A DNA stretch of 64,000 nt from an uncultured Armatimonadota bacterium. Lineage in GTDB: Bacteria > Armatimonadota > Fimbriimonadia > Fimbriimonadales > Fimbriimonadaceae. Made by a program: the position numbers and the translations under genes. Numbering within the stretch: the stretch's first letter is position 1; every line of letters starts with the position of its first letter. Location of the stretch: the NCBI GenBank assembly GCA_903899015.1, contig CAIUHP010000028.1:62001-126000 (forward strand), written 5' to 3'. The notes beneath the pieces were generated by a model. The model did not search any database, was not told where the DNA came from, and saw only the letters and a program-made list of their open reading frames with translations. Positions 17,260-25,414 of the stretch are shown piece after piece.

Positions 17260-17562
17260 CTAGTAAGGTTGACTGAACGCGTTGTCTCCGTCGATCTTGA
17301 ACAGCTTTTGGCACTTAGTCCACTGCCAGCCAAGACCGGAAAGGGTCGCTACCAAATCATCGATCTGAGCATCGGTAACACTCGCGTCGCTCAAGTAGCG
17401 GCACTGTTGCCAATCGCTGAGTTCCATTTCAGGAGCAGGTGGCGGCCAAACTCGGCTGCCTCGGTTGGAAATCAGAATGAGAGCGAAGGGACCATGTTCC
17501 TTCGGAAGGTCGGGAATCTCTGGGGTGCGAATAAAAATGTCTACCCCGTGCAAAGTCATCAT
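17260..17562 (-). CDS. Stand-alone IDH C-terminal-domain-like protein
   Basis: A 100-residue protein beginning MMTLHGVDIFIRTPEIPDLP. Its pattern, GVDIFI, then ALILISNRGSRVWPPP, WQQCRYLSD, and a closing WTKCQKLFKIDG, is what I recall of the C-terminal extension of bacterial NADP-IDHs of the Thermus/Rickettsia class (Isocitrate_DH_C). It lies on the same strand, 161 bases upstream of the shortened IDH. The ATG at 17562 has AAGGA 10 bases upstream; a TTG at 17598 is the longer option. I infer a domain supplied in trans, perhaps for assembly or regulation of IDH. It was recognised from memory, so it needs a profile search. Confidence 0.65.
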   Translation of the reverse strand: MMTLHGVDIFIRTPEIPDLPKEHGPFALILISNRGSRVWPPPAPEMELSDWQQCRYLSDASVTDAQIDDLVATLSGLGWQWTKCQKLFKIDGDNAFSQPY

Positions 17563-17644
17563 TTGTTGCTTGTCCTTATTAAGTTCGGTCAGGTGCAATG
17601 CGATTATGGGAAAGCCAGTGCAGGGAAGTCAAACGACAACACCG

Positions 17645-17650
17645 TATACT
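17645..17650 (+). promoter_or_regulatory. -10-like TATACT box, possible leaderless start
   Basis: TATACT lies 7 bases before the ATG at 17658, and there is no Shine-Dalgarno sequence. If it is a -10 element, transcription would start at or next to the ATG. No clear -35 element is present 17 bases upstream. Confidence 0.4.
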
Positions 17651-17657
17651 GCAAAAC

Positions 17658-19040
17658 ATGGCTCAAACCATCGGCTTCTATGGCGCAGCTGAGACGGTAA
17701 CCGGCTCTCGGCACCTTCTTCGAGTTGGCAAAAACACAATTCTCGTTGACTGCGGTCTTTTTCAAGGAAATAAGGAATTGCGGCAGCGCAATTGGGAAGA
17801 ATTGCCCATTGAGCCCCATGAGCTTGATGCGGTCGTTATCACCCACGCCCACCTGGACCACATCGGTTGGATTCCACGGCTCGTAAAGGAAGGCTATCGG
17901 GGACCGATTTATGCCACAAAAGCGACGATCGAGCTCTGTCGAATCTCGTTGCCCGACAGTGGCAGGCTTCAAGAAGAGGACGCTCACTTTTCTAACAAGC
18001 ATGGAGGAGGACATCATCCTTCCTTGCCTTTGTACGATGAGAAAGATGCGTTCGAGTGTCTGAAGTATTTCAAGCCGGTGGAATACAACACACTCCACTC
18101 ACTTCCTGGCCATGCGCAATTCCGATTCCTTCCCGCAGGTCACATCTTAGGTTCTGCCTTTGCCGAGATTACATTCGAAGACGGAACGAGCCTGATGATG
18201 TCAGGCGATCTTGGTCGGTACAACAACCCGATCATCAAAGACCCAACATGCATTGAGTCGGCCGATTTCTTGGTGATCGAAAGCACTTACGGTGATCGCC
18301 TTCACTCGGACGAGAATCCGCTTGAGAAAATCGCATCCATCGTGCACGAGACGATGACAAACGCGGGGGCACTGATCATCCCATCTTTTGCGATTGGTCG
18401 AACTCAAGAGTTGATGTACTACTTCCGGAAGCTCCAAGATCAAGGTCGAATGCCACGAATTCCGATTTATATCGACTCGCCGATGGCCGTTTCGGTTACT
18501 CGTGTCTACGCGTCCGCTCGAGAAGAACTGGATGAGGAAATGCTTGCTTCGGTTGAAGCGGGACGGAGCGAATTGGAACCCGATGGCGTGATCTTTGTTC
18601 GGGATCGAGAGATTTCTAAAACTCTCAATCAGCAGCGAGGACCACTGATCATCATCAGCGGAAGCGGAATGGCAAATGGTGGACGTGTGACTCACCACTT
18701 ACAGCATCGGTTGGGTAATCCCAATACGACGGTGTTATTTACCGGTTATCAGGCTGAGGGAACGCTGGGCCGACGTTTGATTGAGGGAGCACCGGAAGTT
18801 CACATTCACGGGCAAGTCGTAGATGTTCGGGCACGGATTGAAAAAGTCAACGCGCTTTCTGCCCATGCCGACCAAGGAGAAATGCTTCGATGGCTCAGCG
18901 GATTTAAGAAGGCTCCCAAGATGACCTTCATTGTTCACGGAGAACCAGAAGCTCAAGCTGTCCTTCAACGGAAGATCGAAGAACAGTTCGGCTGGTCAAC
19001 CGTTATTCCGAAGCAGGCCGAAGAGTTCTCCCTGGGGTGA
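17658..19040 (+). CDS. Metallo-beta-lactamase/beta-CASP RNA-processing nuclease
   Basis: A 460-residue nuclease of the CPSF73-like bacterial branch. The zinc site is HAHLDH (about residues 58-63), followed by the LPAGHILGSAF histidine and SGDLGRY aspartate. The beta-CASP part includes VIESTYGDRLH, IPSFAIGRTQELMYY and SGSGMANGGRVTHH. The RMMBL tail has ALSAHADQGEML and the final FIVHGEPEA histidine. All metal and catalytic residues are intact. It should cut RNA endonucleolytically, perhaps in rRNA maturation or mRNA decay. The start ATG at 17658 gives the natural MAQTIGFYGAAETVTGSRHL N-terminus; longer in-frame starts run through the intergenic region. Confidence 0.93.
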   Translation: MAQTIGFYGAAETVTGSRHLLRVGKNTILVDCGLFQGNKELRQRNWEELPIEPHELDAVVITHAHLDHIGWIPRLVKEGYRGPIYATKATIELCRISLPDSGRLQEEDAHFSNKHGGGHHPSLPLYDEKDAFECLKYFKPVEYNTLHSLPGHAQFRFLPAGHILGSAFAEITFEDGTSLMMSGDLGRYNNPIIKDPTCIESADFLVIESTYGDRLHSDENPLEKIASIVHETMTNAGALIIPSFAIGRTQELMYYFRKLQDQGRMPRIPIYIDSPMAVSVTRVYASAREELDEEMLASVEAGRSELEPDGVIFVRDREISKTLNQQRGPLIIISGSGMANGGRVTHHLQHRLGNPNTTVLFTGYQAEGTLGRRLIEGAPEVHIHGQVVDVRARIEKVNALSAHADQGEMLRWLSGFKKAPKMTFIVHGEPEAQAVLQRKIEEQFGWSTVIPKQAEEFSLG

Positions 19041-19046
19041 CGGGAA

Positions 19047-19730
19047 CTAGAGTTTGGTTGTCCAGGCCATCTGAAGTTGATCGTACGTCAGGGATTTGAC
19101 ATGGAAGTCACCGAAGAGGCAATTGTAGCGATAGCCGTGGAGAAGATTGATGACCGTTTCGAAGTCGTCGTCTGAATGCAGACCGCGGCCATCGCCGTGC
19201 CAGTGACCCGCGCCGTCAAACATCACATTGGTTGCAGCAGGTAGTTCGAAAGATGAGTCCGAAAACGCTCGGAACGCGATCTCCGTTCGGAAGAAATAAC
19301 TTGATCCGAACGTTTTGAACATGCTCGGCGACGAAATAAACGAATCTGGGAAGTGGCTGTCTAGAACAGTGGTGCCGGAATCGGAAGGGCAGTGAAATAG
19401 TTGGTAGCTCTTGATATAAGGCTGGAGCACGTCCGTTAAGAAGGGCATCGTCGGAATCTGGGCCTGATAATCAGGGAATTGAGCCCAGATTTGGGAGTCA
19501 AATTTATCAGAAGCATCCAGTGCGTGAGGGAAGATCCCGTCTGAATCCTCCTCATACAGAGCAATACCGTTACCAATTTGACGCAAATTGCTGATGCATT
19601 GAGTCTTTTTCGCCGCTTCTTTGGCTCGTGCGAAAACCGGGAACAGAAGCGAAGCTAAAACGGCGATGATTGCAATAACCGTTAGCAATTCAACGAGAGT
19701 GAAGCCAGCAGAGGAGGTCTTATGGGTCAT
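19047..19730 (-). CDS. Type II/IV prepilin-like protein with cleavage-methylation motif
   Basis: A 227-residue protein with a type III (prepilin) signal: a short leader, then G-FTLVELLTVIAIIAVLASL with the key Glu at +5, followed by LFPVFARAKEAAKKTQCISN. The rest is a DUF1559-like globular domain with two cysteines and a His-rich segment (GAGHWHGDGRGLH), ending in FGDFHVKSL. Such single pseudopilins of PulG type are abundant in Armatimonadota and Planctomycetes. It is processed by prepilin peptidase and inserted in the membrane. The ATG at 19730 is used; a TTG at 19754 would add eight residues. It converges with the nuclease gene, leaving six bases between stops. Confidence 0.9.
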   Translation of the reverse strand: MTHKTSSAGFTLVELLTVIAIIAVLASLLFPVFARAKEAAKKTQCISNLRQIGNGIALYEEDSDGIFPHALDASDKFDSQIWAQFPDYQAQIPTMPFLTDVLQPYIKSYQLFHCPSDSGTTVLDSHFPDSFISSPSMFKTFGSSYFFRTEIAFRAFSDSSFELPAATNVMFDGAGHWHGDGRGLHSDDDFETVINLLHGYRYNCLFGDFHVKSLTYDQLQMAWTTKL

Positions 19731-19870
19731 AAATCTAACACGTTGATTGGACAATAAATATGGTACGACACCCTACCCGGTTTTATACTCAGCCTTTTTT
19801 GTGGAAATGGTGACATCGACCCTGCCATACTATATGACTGCGTCCAGTCTGGGACGCTCGAGGAAACCCG

Positions 19871-21688
19871 TTGGCCAAACCAATCGCAATCAAGCCTGAA
19901 GAAGAATTCGCACGGTCGTACGTCGATCGCCTGATACTGGAGAAGTTAACCGAGATGGAGTCGGCTGTCAAGCTCGGAGAGCTTGCTGACAAACTTTCGG
20001 ACGAAGGCATTGGCCTTGCAACTGTCCGTTCGTTGTTGGCTTCCAATCCTGAGCGATTTGCCTACCACGAAAGAAAGTGGATCCCCGCATCTCGTTTGCA
20101 GGGTGCAGGTCGACCATTTGCTGAAGCAATGGCAATCGTCCTCCACCGATTTGGCGGCCCGATGCCTCTCGCGATGCTCGTTACCGAAATTTCACGCATT
20201 CGTCGAGCGGAAGAGGAGAAGGTTGAGGAAATCGTTCGCAGAATTGCAGTGGCTGACCGCAGCTTTGTTCTGACCGCCAACGAGGAGCTTGCGCTCATCG
20301 ATTGGAGCTTCTCCGCAGTCGACGAACTACCCGCGCGGGCACTGGCGTTGAACCACGTCACTCAGGAAGAACTCGAAGAGGCTCGTACCAAGCTTGTAGG
20401 CATTGATTGGAGAAGTGATAATGCCGTTGAAGAGGCGGTTAAGCAGGCAGCTCCGATCCGAACGAAAGTTCTTGGCGCGGTTGCTTTCACCTCCGTCAAC
20501 TCGGCGGATCCCAAGTCAGTTCTCATCTTTGATGCGAGAGAGTTCTTCAGCAAGGCTCTGTCGGTTCCTGGTTATGTTTACGCTCCAGATGGCGTGATTC
20601 ATCCAGAAGCTGACACCAAGAAGTGGATTTCCGCCGCGATTCGGCTCGCAGACAAGCTTGCTCCAAGCGTTGAGCTTGATGACGCAGCGCCGATTGAAGT
20701 CAAGCCTGAGGATATCGATAAGCTCGTTGCCAAGATTCTCAAGAACGAGAATTCAACGACGGCGACGAAGATTCTCGAAGAGAACTACGAAATTACGATC
20801 AGCAACAAGACGTTCCCAGACGACATGGCAAACATCATGGCGGCCCTCAAGGGAATTGATGAAGTGCAGTGGGTTGGTGGCGATCGCTTCCGAAAGAAGG
20901 GCGATTTCCCCGATTACATCGTCGAAGTTCCTGAGCCGTTCCAGTTCATGGCGACCGAGGTCACCGACGACGAGGGCGAACTCATTGATGTCGAGCTTAC
21001 CGACGACGGACTTAGCTCATCGCTTCGAAAGCTTCTCAGCCACCCGCTGGCAACAGACGTTTTGGATGAAGACATTCAGCCCGCACCGAAGACGATGCCT
21101 GAGAGCGTTCGCTTAGTGTTGAAGTCCATCCATCGCGAGTTGGGCACGTTCCCAATGTGCCAGCTTCCTACGGATTGGATCGAAGCCACTCCTGCCATCC
21201 AAGAATTGATTCTTATCGATCCAAACGGTCGAGAAATTCAAGCTTGGTTGAACCATGATGTTCGATTGATCTACGGATTCATCGATTGGTGGTACGAGCA
21301 GCCGGTAGAAAGCGGCGCAGTCTTTACACTTACGAAGACGACACGGGCAAACGTTCTGGAGTTCGCTTGGCTCGACCAGCCCGATCCAGTTGTTTTCATC
21401 TCCGCTCAGCGAATGGAAGAGCTTCGACAGCTTGGAGCAAACGGTACCGAGAAGAGCACACTCGACCTTCTGGTTGAAGTAATGGCTCACTGGCCAAAGG
21501 GTGCAGACTATCTCACGCTTCTCGCAGAGGTCAACGTCGCTCGACGGTCTAGCCGACGGTTAATTGCTTCGCTGCTCTCCAGCTACCAGTGCTTCTATCA
21601 GCGATCCGGATCTCCAGTCTGGCACTTCGATAACAAGAAGGTTGAACTCGGATTCGACAAGACGAAGAGGAAGTTCGTCAAGAAATAG
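19871..21688 (+). CDS. Large unknown protein with winged-helix-like repeats
   Basis: A 605-residue acidic, cytoplasmic protein I cannot assign. The TTG start at 19871 is supported by GAGGAAA six bases before it. At least three segments read like HARE-type winged helices (helix-helix-helix then 'RF...W'): about 30-75 (VKLGELADKLSDEGIGLATV ... RKWIP), 80-145 (AIVLHRFGGPMPLAMLVTEI ... ELALIDW) and 535-595 (LLVEVMAHWPKGADYLTLLA ... VWHF). A central segment has WVGGDRFRKKGDFPDY. This suggests a DNA- or protein-binding scaffold. It precedes rpsT with a hairpin between. The whole reading is inference; no catalytic motif is visible. Confidence 0.7.
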   Translation: MAKPIAIKPEEEFARSYVDRLILEKLTEMESAVKLGELADKLSDEGIGLATVRSLLASNPERFAYHERKWIPASRLQGAGRPFAEAMAIVLHRFGGPMPLAMLVTEISRIRRAEEEKVEEIVRRIAVADRSFVLTANEELALIDWSFSAVDELPARALALNHVTQEELEEARTKLVGIDWRSDNAVEEAVKQAAPIRTKVLGAVAFTSVNSADPKSVLIFDAREFFSKALSVPGYVYAPDGVIHPEADTKKWISAAIRLADKLAPSVELDDAAPIEVKPEDIDKLVAKILKNENSTTATKILEENYEITISNKTFPDDMANIMAALKGIDEVQWVGGDRFRKKGDFPDYIVEVPEPFQFMATEVTDDEGELIDVELTDDGLSSSLRKLLSHPLATDVLDEDIQPAPKTMPESVRLVLKSIHRELGTFPMCQLPTDWIEATPAIQELILIDPNGREIQAWLNHDVRLIYGFIDWWYEQPVESGAVFTLTKTTRANVLEFAWLDQPDPVVFISAQRMEELRQLGANGTEKSTLDLLVEVMAHWPKGADYLTLLAEVNVARRSSRRLIASLLSSYQCFYQRSGSPVWHFDNKKVELGFDKTKRKFVKK

Positions 21689-21695
21689 GAATAGA

Positions 21696-21716
21696 AACCA
21701 GGCGTTTCGCCTGGTT
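21696..21716 (+). terminator. Strong hairpin after the 605-residue gene
   Basis: A 9-bp perfect stem (AACCAGGCG with CGCCTGGTT) and a 3-base loop lie 8 bases past the stop. No T-run follows, so it may be a pause, processing or Rho-assisted site rather than a full intrinsic terminator. Confidence 0.5.
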
Positions 21717-21752
21717 GGAAGATATCAGGTACAATAAGCCCCTTAGTTAATC

Positions 21753-22034
21753 ATGGCAAACACGAAATCCAGCAAGAAGGACATGCGAAGAAGCGCACGC
21801 AAGCGCGCTATCAACACCAGCGTCAAGAGCGCCCTCAAGACTTACGTCAAGAAAGTCCGAGTCGTCGCCGCTACCGGTGAGGTAGATGCAACCAAGAGTG
21901 CCTTGGTCAGTGCCGTTAGTGCACTCGATAAAGCAGCTCAGCGAGGCGTGATTCACAAGAATCAGGCTGCTCGACGCAAGTCCCGCATCGCCAAGGCCGC
22001 CAACAAAGCAGCCGCAGCAAAAGCTAAAGCCTAG
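21753..22034 (+). CDS. rpsT: 30S ribosomal protein S20
   Basis: A 93-residue, very basic S20 that binds 16S rRNA early in small-subunit assembly. The start MANTKSSKKDMRRSARKRAI, the middle VKSALKTYVKK and the GVIHKNQAARRKSRIAKAAN core are diagnostic. Length is normal (85-95). TACAAT at 21730-21735 is a possible -10 box 17 bases before the ATG. A strong terminator follows, so it is monocistronic, as is usual. Confidence 0.97.
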   Translation: MANTKSSKKDMRRSARKRAINTSVKSALKTYVKKVRVVAATGEVDATKSALVSAVSALDKAAQRGVIHKNQAARRKSRIAKAANKAAAAKAKA

Positions 22035-22044
22035 TTTTGATTCC

Positions 22045-22080
22045 GCCCGTTTGCGACTTTCTCGCGAACGGGCGTTTTAG
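22045..22080 (+). terminator. Intrinsic terminator after rpsT
   Basis: A 13-bp stem with one wobble pair (22045-22057 with 22063-22075) is followed by TTTTA. Clear rho-independent terminator. Confidence 0.9.
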
Positions 22081-22207
22081 TGTCTGACTTGTGGAGGCGG
22101 AGTGTCGGGTCTCGTTCTTTGTTTTCATGAGACCTTCGCCCAGAAGGTTCATGTACGTTTTGCAGCGTGAGTGCATCGGATCCATTCACAACTGGCAATG
22201 AGACGTT

Positions 22208-22246
22208 AAAACGCCCCACCTAGCGCACGAGTTGGGTGAGGCGTTT
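22208..22246. terminator. Hairpin at the end of the FKBP operon
   Basis: AAACGCCCCACC (22208-22219) pairs with GGGTGAGGCGTTT (22234-22246) with one mismatch. It lies two bases past the FKBP stop on the minus strand. The T-rich flank (TATTTATTT) is on the plus side, so it may act mainly in that orientation as a back-up for rpsT, or bidirectionally. Confidence 0.5.
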
Positions 22247-22248
22247 AT

Positions 22249-22551
22249 TTATTTGATCTTGAGGATCTCAAGATCGAATACGAGTGTGGTGTTTCCTGGA
22301 ATAGGACCCGCGCCTCGAGCGCCATAGCCGAGTTCAGGTGGAACCGTGATCTTGCGCTTGCCGCCGACCTTCATGCCGGTTGCGCCCATGTCGAAGCCTT
22401 GAATAACTTGGCCCGAACCGATGGTAAACGAAAATCGACCGCTGTCAAATTCCTTCCCGTCGGTAAAGGTGCCTTTATAATTCAAATCAACGGTGTTACC
22501 CGCCATGGCGGTTACGCCGCTTCCTTCAGCGATTTCTTCTATCTTAATCAT
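22249..22551 (-). CDS. Single-domain FKBP-type peptidyl-prolyl isomerase
   Basis: A 100-residue FKBP domain without signal peptide, so cytoplasmic. Motifs: VDLNYKGTFTDGKEFDSGRF, SFTIGSGQVIQGFDMGATGM, KRKITVPPELGYGARGAG and the closing NTTLVFDLEIL. Active-site positions (Tyr, Phe/Asp of the flap, Val-Ile, Tyr of LGYG) are kept. Its ATG overlaps the stop of the upstream two-domain FKBP as ATGA, so the two are co-translated. They probably help folding on the two sides of the membrane. Confidence 0.93.
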   Translation of the reverse strand: MIKIEEIAEGSGVTAMAGNTVDLNYKGTFTDGKEFDSGRFSFTIGSGQVIQGFDMGATGMKVGGKRKITVPPELGYGARGAGPIPGNTTLVFDLEILKIK

Positions 22552-23240
22552 TTAAGGATCTTCACCAATTCTAGATCAAATACGAGCGTTGAGTTTGCAG
22601 GGATCGGACCTACGGGTCTTGAGCCGTAGCCGAGAGTTGGAGGAATCGTAATGGTTCGCTTCTCTCCAAGCTTCATACCCAGTAGACCTTGAGTGAATCC
22701 AGGAATGAGACCTCGTCGTCCAACACTCACCGTGAGGGGTTCCTTTCGGTCATAGCTACTGTCGAACTTCTTTCCGTCAAGGAACTTGCCTGTGTAGTGG
22801 ACTTGAACCGAGTCGCCGAACTTGACTGCAGGGCCCGTTCCGGTTTTGGTGGTCTTGGTTTTGACGCGAATAATTTCTTTAAGGTCGACATCAAAAACCA
22901 ACGTCGAGTTGGCAGGAATGTCGTTACCCATAGCTTGAGCACCGTATCCAAGCGATGCGGGAATTGTGATGTGACGGCTGCCACCCACTTTCATTCCCAG
23001 GATGCCTTGATCCCATCCCTTGATGACTTCGCCTGCGCCAATCGTAAACTGGAAGGGAGTTCGGCCTGGTTTCTTGGAGCTATCGAACTCTTTTCCGTTC
23101 GTTAGCTTGCCGGTGTAGTCCATAACGAGAACGTCACCTTCGCGAACGGCATCGCCCGTTCCGACTTTGATGTCTTTGATTTCAAGCTTACCGCCGCTCT
23201 GAAGCAGCATCATCGGTAAGAGGAGGCTCGCAATTTGCAT
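22548..23240 (-). CDS. Exported tandem FKBP peptidyl-prolyl isomerase
   Basis: A 230-residue protein with an N-terminal hydrophobic signal (MQIASLLLPMMLLQSG) and two complete FKBP domains. Domain 1 spans about 18-118 (MDYTGKLTNGKEFDSSKKPG ... ASLGYGAQAMGNDIP) and domain 2 about 125-230 (VHYTGKFLDGKKFDSSYDRK ... PTLGYGSRPVGPIP). Both end with NSTLVFD. It probably acts outside the cytoplasmic membrane. Tandem FKBPs often combine one active and one binding domain, but both look intact here. Confidence 0.92.
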   Translation of the reverse strand: MQIASLLLPMMLLQSGGKLEIKDIKVGTGDAVREGDVLVMDYTGKLTNGKEFDSSKKPGRTPFQFTIGAGEVIKGWDQGILGMKVGGSRHITIPASLGYGAQAMGNDIPANSTLVFDVDLKEIIRVKTKTTKTGTGPAVKFGDSVQVHYTGKFLDGKKFDSSYDRKEPLTVSVGRRGLIPGFTQGLLGMKLGEKRTITIPPTLGYGSRPVGPIPANSTLVFDLELVKILK

Positions 23241-23251
23241 CGCATGAGAGT

Positions 23252-23291
23252 ACCCGCGACAGGGATCAACTGGTTGAACAGAGTCGCGGGT
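23252..23291 (-). other. Hairpin between metH-like gene and FKBP operon
   Basis: A 9-bp perfect stem (ACCCGCGAC at 23252-23260 with GTCGCGGGT at 23283-23291) with a 22-base loop sits between the metH-like stop and the FKBP start. There is no T-run on either side, so it is more likely a leader hairpin or processing site than an intrinsic terminator. Confidence 0.4.
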
Positions 23292-23306
23292 TGAATGCGG
23301 TTTAGC

Positions 23307-25250
23307 CTAGGCGACCGAAAATTCGCGGCGGTCGTAAACGAGATCGGTAGCTACTTTCCAGATTTCGGGATCAATTCGACTCTCGGGCTTGATCTTGCTA
23401 AAGTGCACGATCGCACTCGTCAGACCAGCCTCTTCGCAATAGTGAAGAAATGCTGAGTTCAGGATTTGGCGAGCTGCTGGTTTCAGGCCGAAGCTGACGT
23501 TCGAAACTCCAAGAATGGTATTGACTAACGGGTGTTTCTTTCGGACTTCCCGAATCGCATCGATGGTTGCTTCAGCGGACTTTCGGAATTCTTCGTCTCC
23601 TGAACCCAACGTGAAGGTAAGGCAATCTAGAAAAACGTCGTGATCGGGAAGCCCATACTCGCGCGTTCGTGCCAGAATTCGATCGGCAATAGCGACTTTT
23701 TGCTCGACAGACTTAGCCATTCCTTGCTCATCAATTGTCAAAGCCACAACGGCTGCTCCGTATTTCCGGCACAGACCGAGCACCTTATGAGTACGAGCTT
23801 CGCCGTCCTCAAAGTTGATGCTGTTGATGATCGGCTTGCCGGCGACGCTTTGAAGCGACGCTTCCACAACTTGCCATTCGGTTGAGTCGATCATCAGGGG
23901 AACCGTGATGTGGCGGTTGTAATATCCCAAAAGGGTCTGCATGTCCTGAATCTCGTTGCGACCGACATATGCCGTGCAAACGTCGAGGATGTGGGAGCCT
24001 TCTCCCTCCAGTTCGCGCGCTAGTTCGGTGAGACCTTCCCAGTTTTCAACTGCCAACATCTCTCGAAATGCTTTCGAGCCGTTCGCGTTTGTTTTCTCGC
24101 CAACGATAAGGATGGAACTATCTTGCTGATAGGGCTGAAATTGATACAGGCTCGAGCAACCAACCAATGATAAAGCGGCGGCTTGCTCGTCCGTTCTCAT
24201 TTCAAAGTCAAAGCCAGGGAACAAGTGGCGTTGCTTCTGCCAATGAGCGTTGGTGCCATGGGAACGTCCACCCACTCTTTCCGCAACCGCCCGGATGTGG
24301 CTTGGAGTCGTTCCACAACATCCGCCAGCAAGCGCTACGCCGTACTCGTCGACAAATCGGTTGTGATGGTTGGCAAGTTCGTCAGGAGTGAGCTTATAAA
24401 CTGCTCGGCCGCCTTCCATCATAGGCAATCCTGCGTTCGGCTGAACAGCGATGGGTCGAGTCGAATTCTGAGCCAGGTACCGAATATGCGGTGCCATTTC
24501 AATCGGACCGGTAGCGCAGTTCAATCCAAACGCTTTGACGCTTGGGAATGCTTCGATCATGTTCAACGCTGCACCGATTTCCGAGCCCAGGAGCATCGTT
24601 CCGGTTTGTTCCATCGTTACCTGAACAAAGAGCGGGACTTGACGCTGAGTTTCGGCCATCGCTCGTTCGGCAGCGACGATTCCCGCTTTAACCATGAGCA
24701 GGTCCTGTAGGGTCTCGAGAAGGAGCGCGTCGGCTCCGCCTTCCAGAAGGCCCCTAAAGCCGTCGGAATAGGTTGACTCCAATTCAGACCACGTGGTTTG
24801 TCCGAGCGATACGAGCTTGGTTCCGGGGCCTAATGCACCCACCACGAATCGCGGCTTTGACTGAGTGGAATACTTCGTAGCTGCTCTCTTGGCGATACGG
24901 GCTGATTCCAATGCGACATCGTAAACCAACTCTTGAATCTCGTATTCGGCGAGGACGATCGAAGTCGCACCGAACGTGTTCGTCTCTACCAAGTCCGATC
25001 CAGCTTCAAAATAAGCGCCATGGATTGCCTCGATGACTTCGGGCCGTGTGAACGCGAGAACTTCGTTGCATCCATCAAGTAACTTGCCGCCAAGTCGCTC
25101 AGCAGCCAAGTTCACGACCGCGCTGTAATGTGGTTGTTGGGTTAGCGTGAAGTCTTGATCGGCAAGGCCCGCTGCCTGAATTTGGGTGCCCATTGCGCCA
25201 TCGTAAATCAAAACACGTTCGGCTAAGGCTTCTAGTAGCGGAGATTCCAT
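23307..25250 (-). CDS. Half-length methionine synthase (homocysteine + folate modules)
   Basis: A 647-residue protein equal to the first two of four MetH modules. Residues ~1-325 are the homocysteine S-methyltransferase barrel, with the zinc cysteines in GLNCATGP and GGCCGTTPSHI. Residues ~365-640 are the pterin (methyl-THF) domain: ILIVGEKTNANGSKAFREML, SHILDVCTAYVGRNE, PLMIDSTEWQVVEASL, NSINFEDGE. The protein stops at a natural boundary just before the cobalamin-cap domain (LVYDRREFSVA). The B12-binding and reactivation modules must come from another gene, as in some split MetH systems. CATAAT lies 8 bases before the ATG at 25250. I see no cobalamin or SAM riboswitch. Confidence 0.92.
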   Translation of the reverse strand: MESPLLEALAERVLIYDGAMGTQIQAAGLADQDFTLTQQPHYSAVVNLAAERLGGKLLDGCNEVLAFTRPEVIEAIHGAYFEAGSDLVETNTFGATSIVLAEYEIQELVYDVALESARIAKRAATKYSTQSKPRFVVGALGPGTKLVSLGQTTWSELESTYSDGFRGLLEGGADALLLETLQDLLMVKAGIVAAERAMAETQRQVPLFVQVTMEQTGTMLLGSEIGAALNMIEAFPSVKAFGLNCATGPIEMAPHIRYLAQNSTRPIAVQPNAGLPMMEGGRAVYKLTPDELANHHNRFVDEYGVALAGGCCGTTPSHIRAVAERVGGRSHGTNAHWQKQRHLFPGFDFEMRTDEQAAALSLVGCSSLYQFQPYQQDSSILIVGEKTNANGSKAFREMLAVENWEGLTELARELEGEGSHILDVCTAYVGRNEIQDMQTLLGYYNRHITVPLMIDSTEWQVVEASLQSVAGKPIINSINFEDGEARTHKVLGLCRKYGAAVVALTIDEQGMAKSVEQKVAIADRILARTREYGLPDHDVFLDCLTFTLGSGDEEFRKSAEATIDAIREVRKKHPLVNTILGVSNVSFGLKPAARQILNSAFLHYCEEAGLTSAIVHFSKIKPESRIDPEIWKVATDLVYDRREFSVA

Positions 25251-25414
25251 GAAGCTTGATTATGAAGCATCGAGCATTCTTCACGTCGGGGTACGTTCGC
25301 TCCTCCAAACTTCTGGATCGTCAATAGCCCAATCTCTTCTAGTTTCTTAGGGGGTGCTTCGTTATTTCCATTCCTTCCGGGGCGATGGGAGTGTACGGCG
25401 CGGTATTGTAAGAC

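Noticed and set aside
17206-17700. 164-codon plus-strand frame opposite the small IDH-domain gene
   Set aside because: It is the antisense shadow of 17260-17562, whose translation has recognisable domain patterns; the plus frame does not.
25251-25414. Cobalamin or SAM riboswitch upstream of the metH-like gene
   Set aside because: The 164-base divergent gap shows no B12 box or SAM-type stems; it is filled by two promoters.
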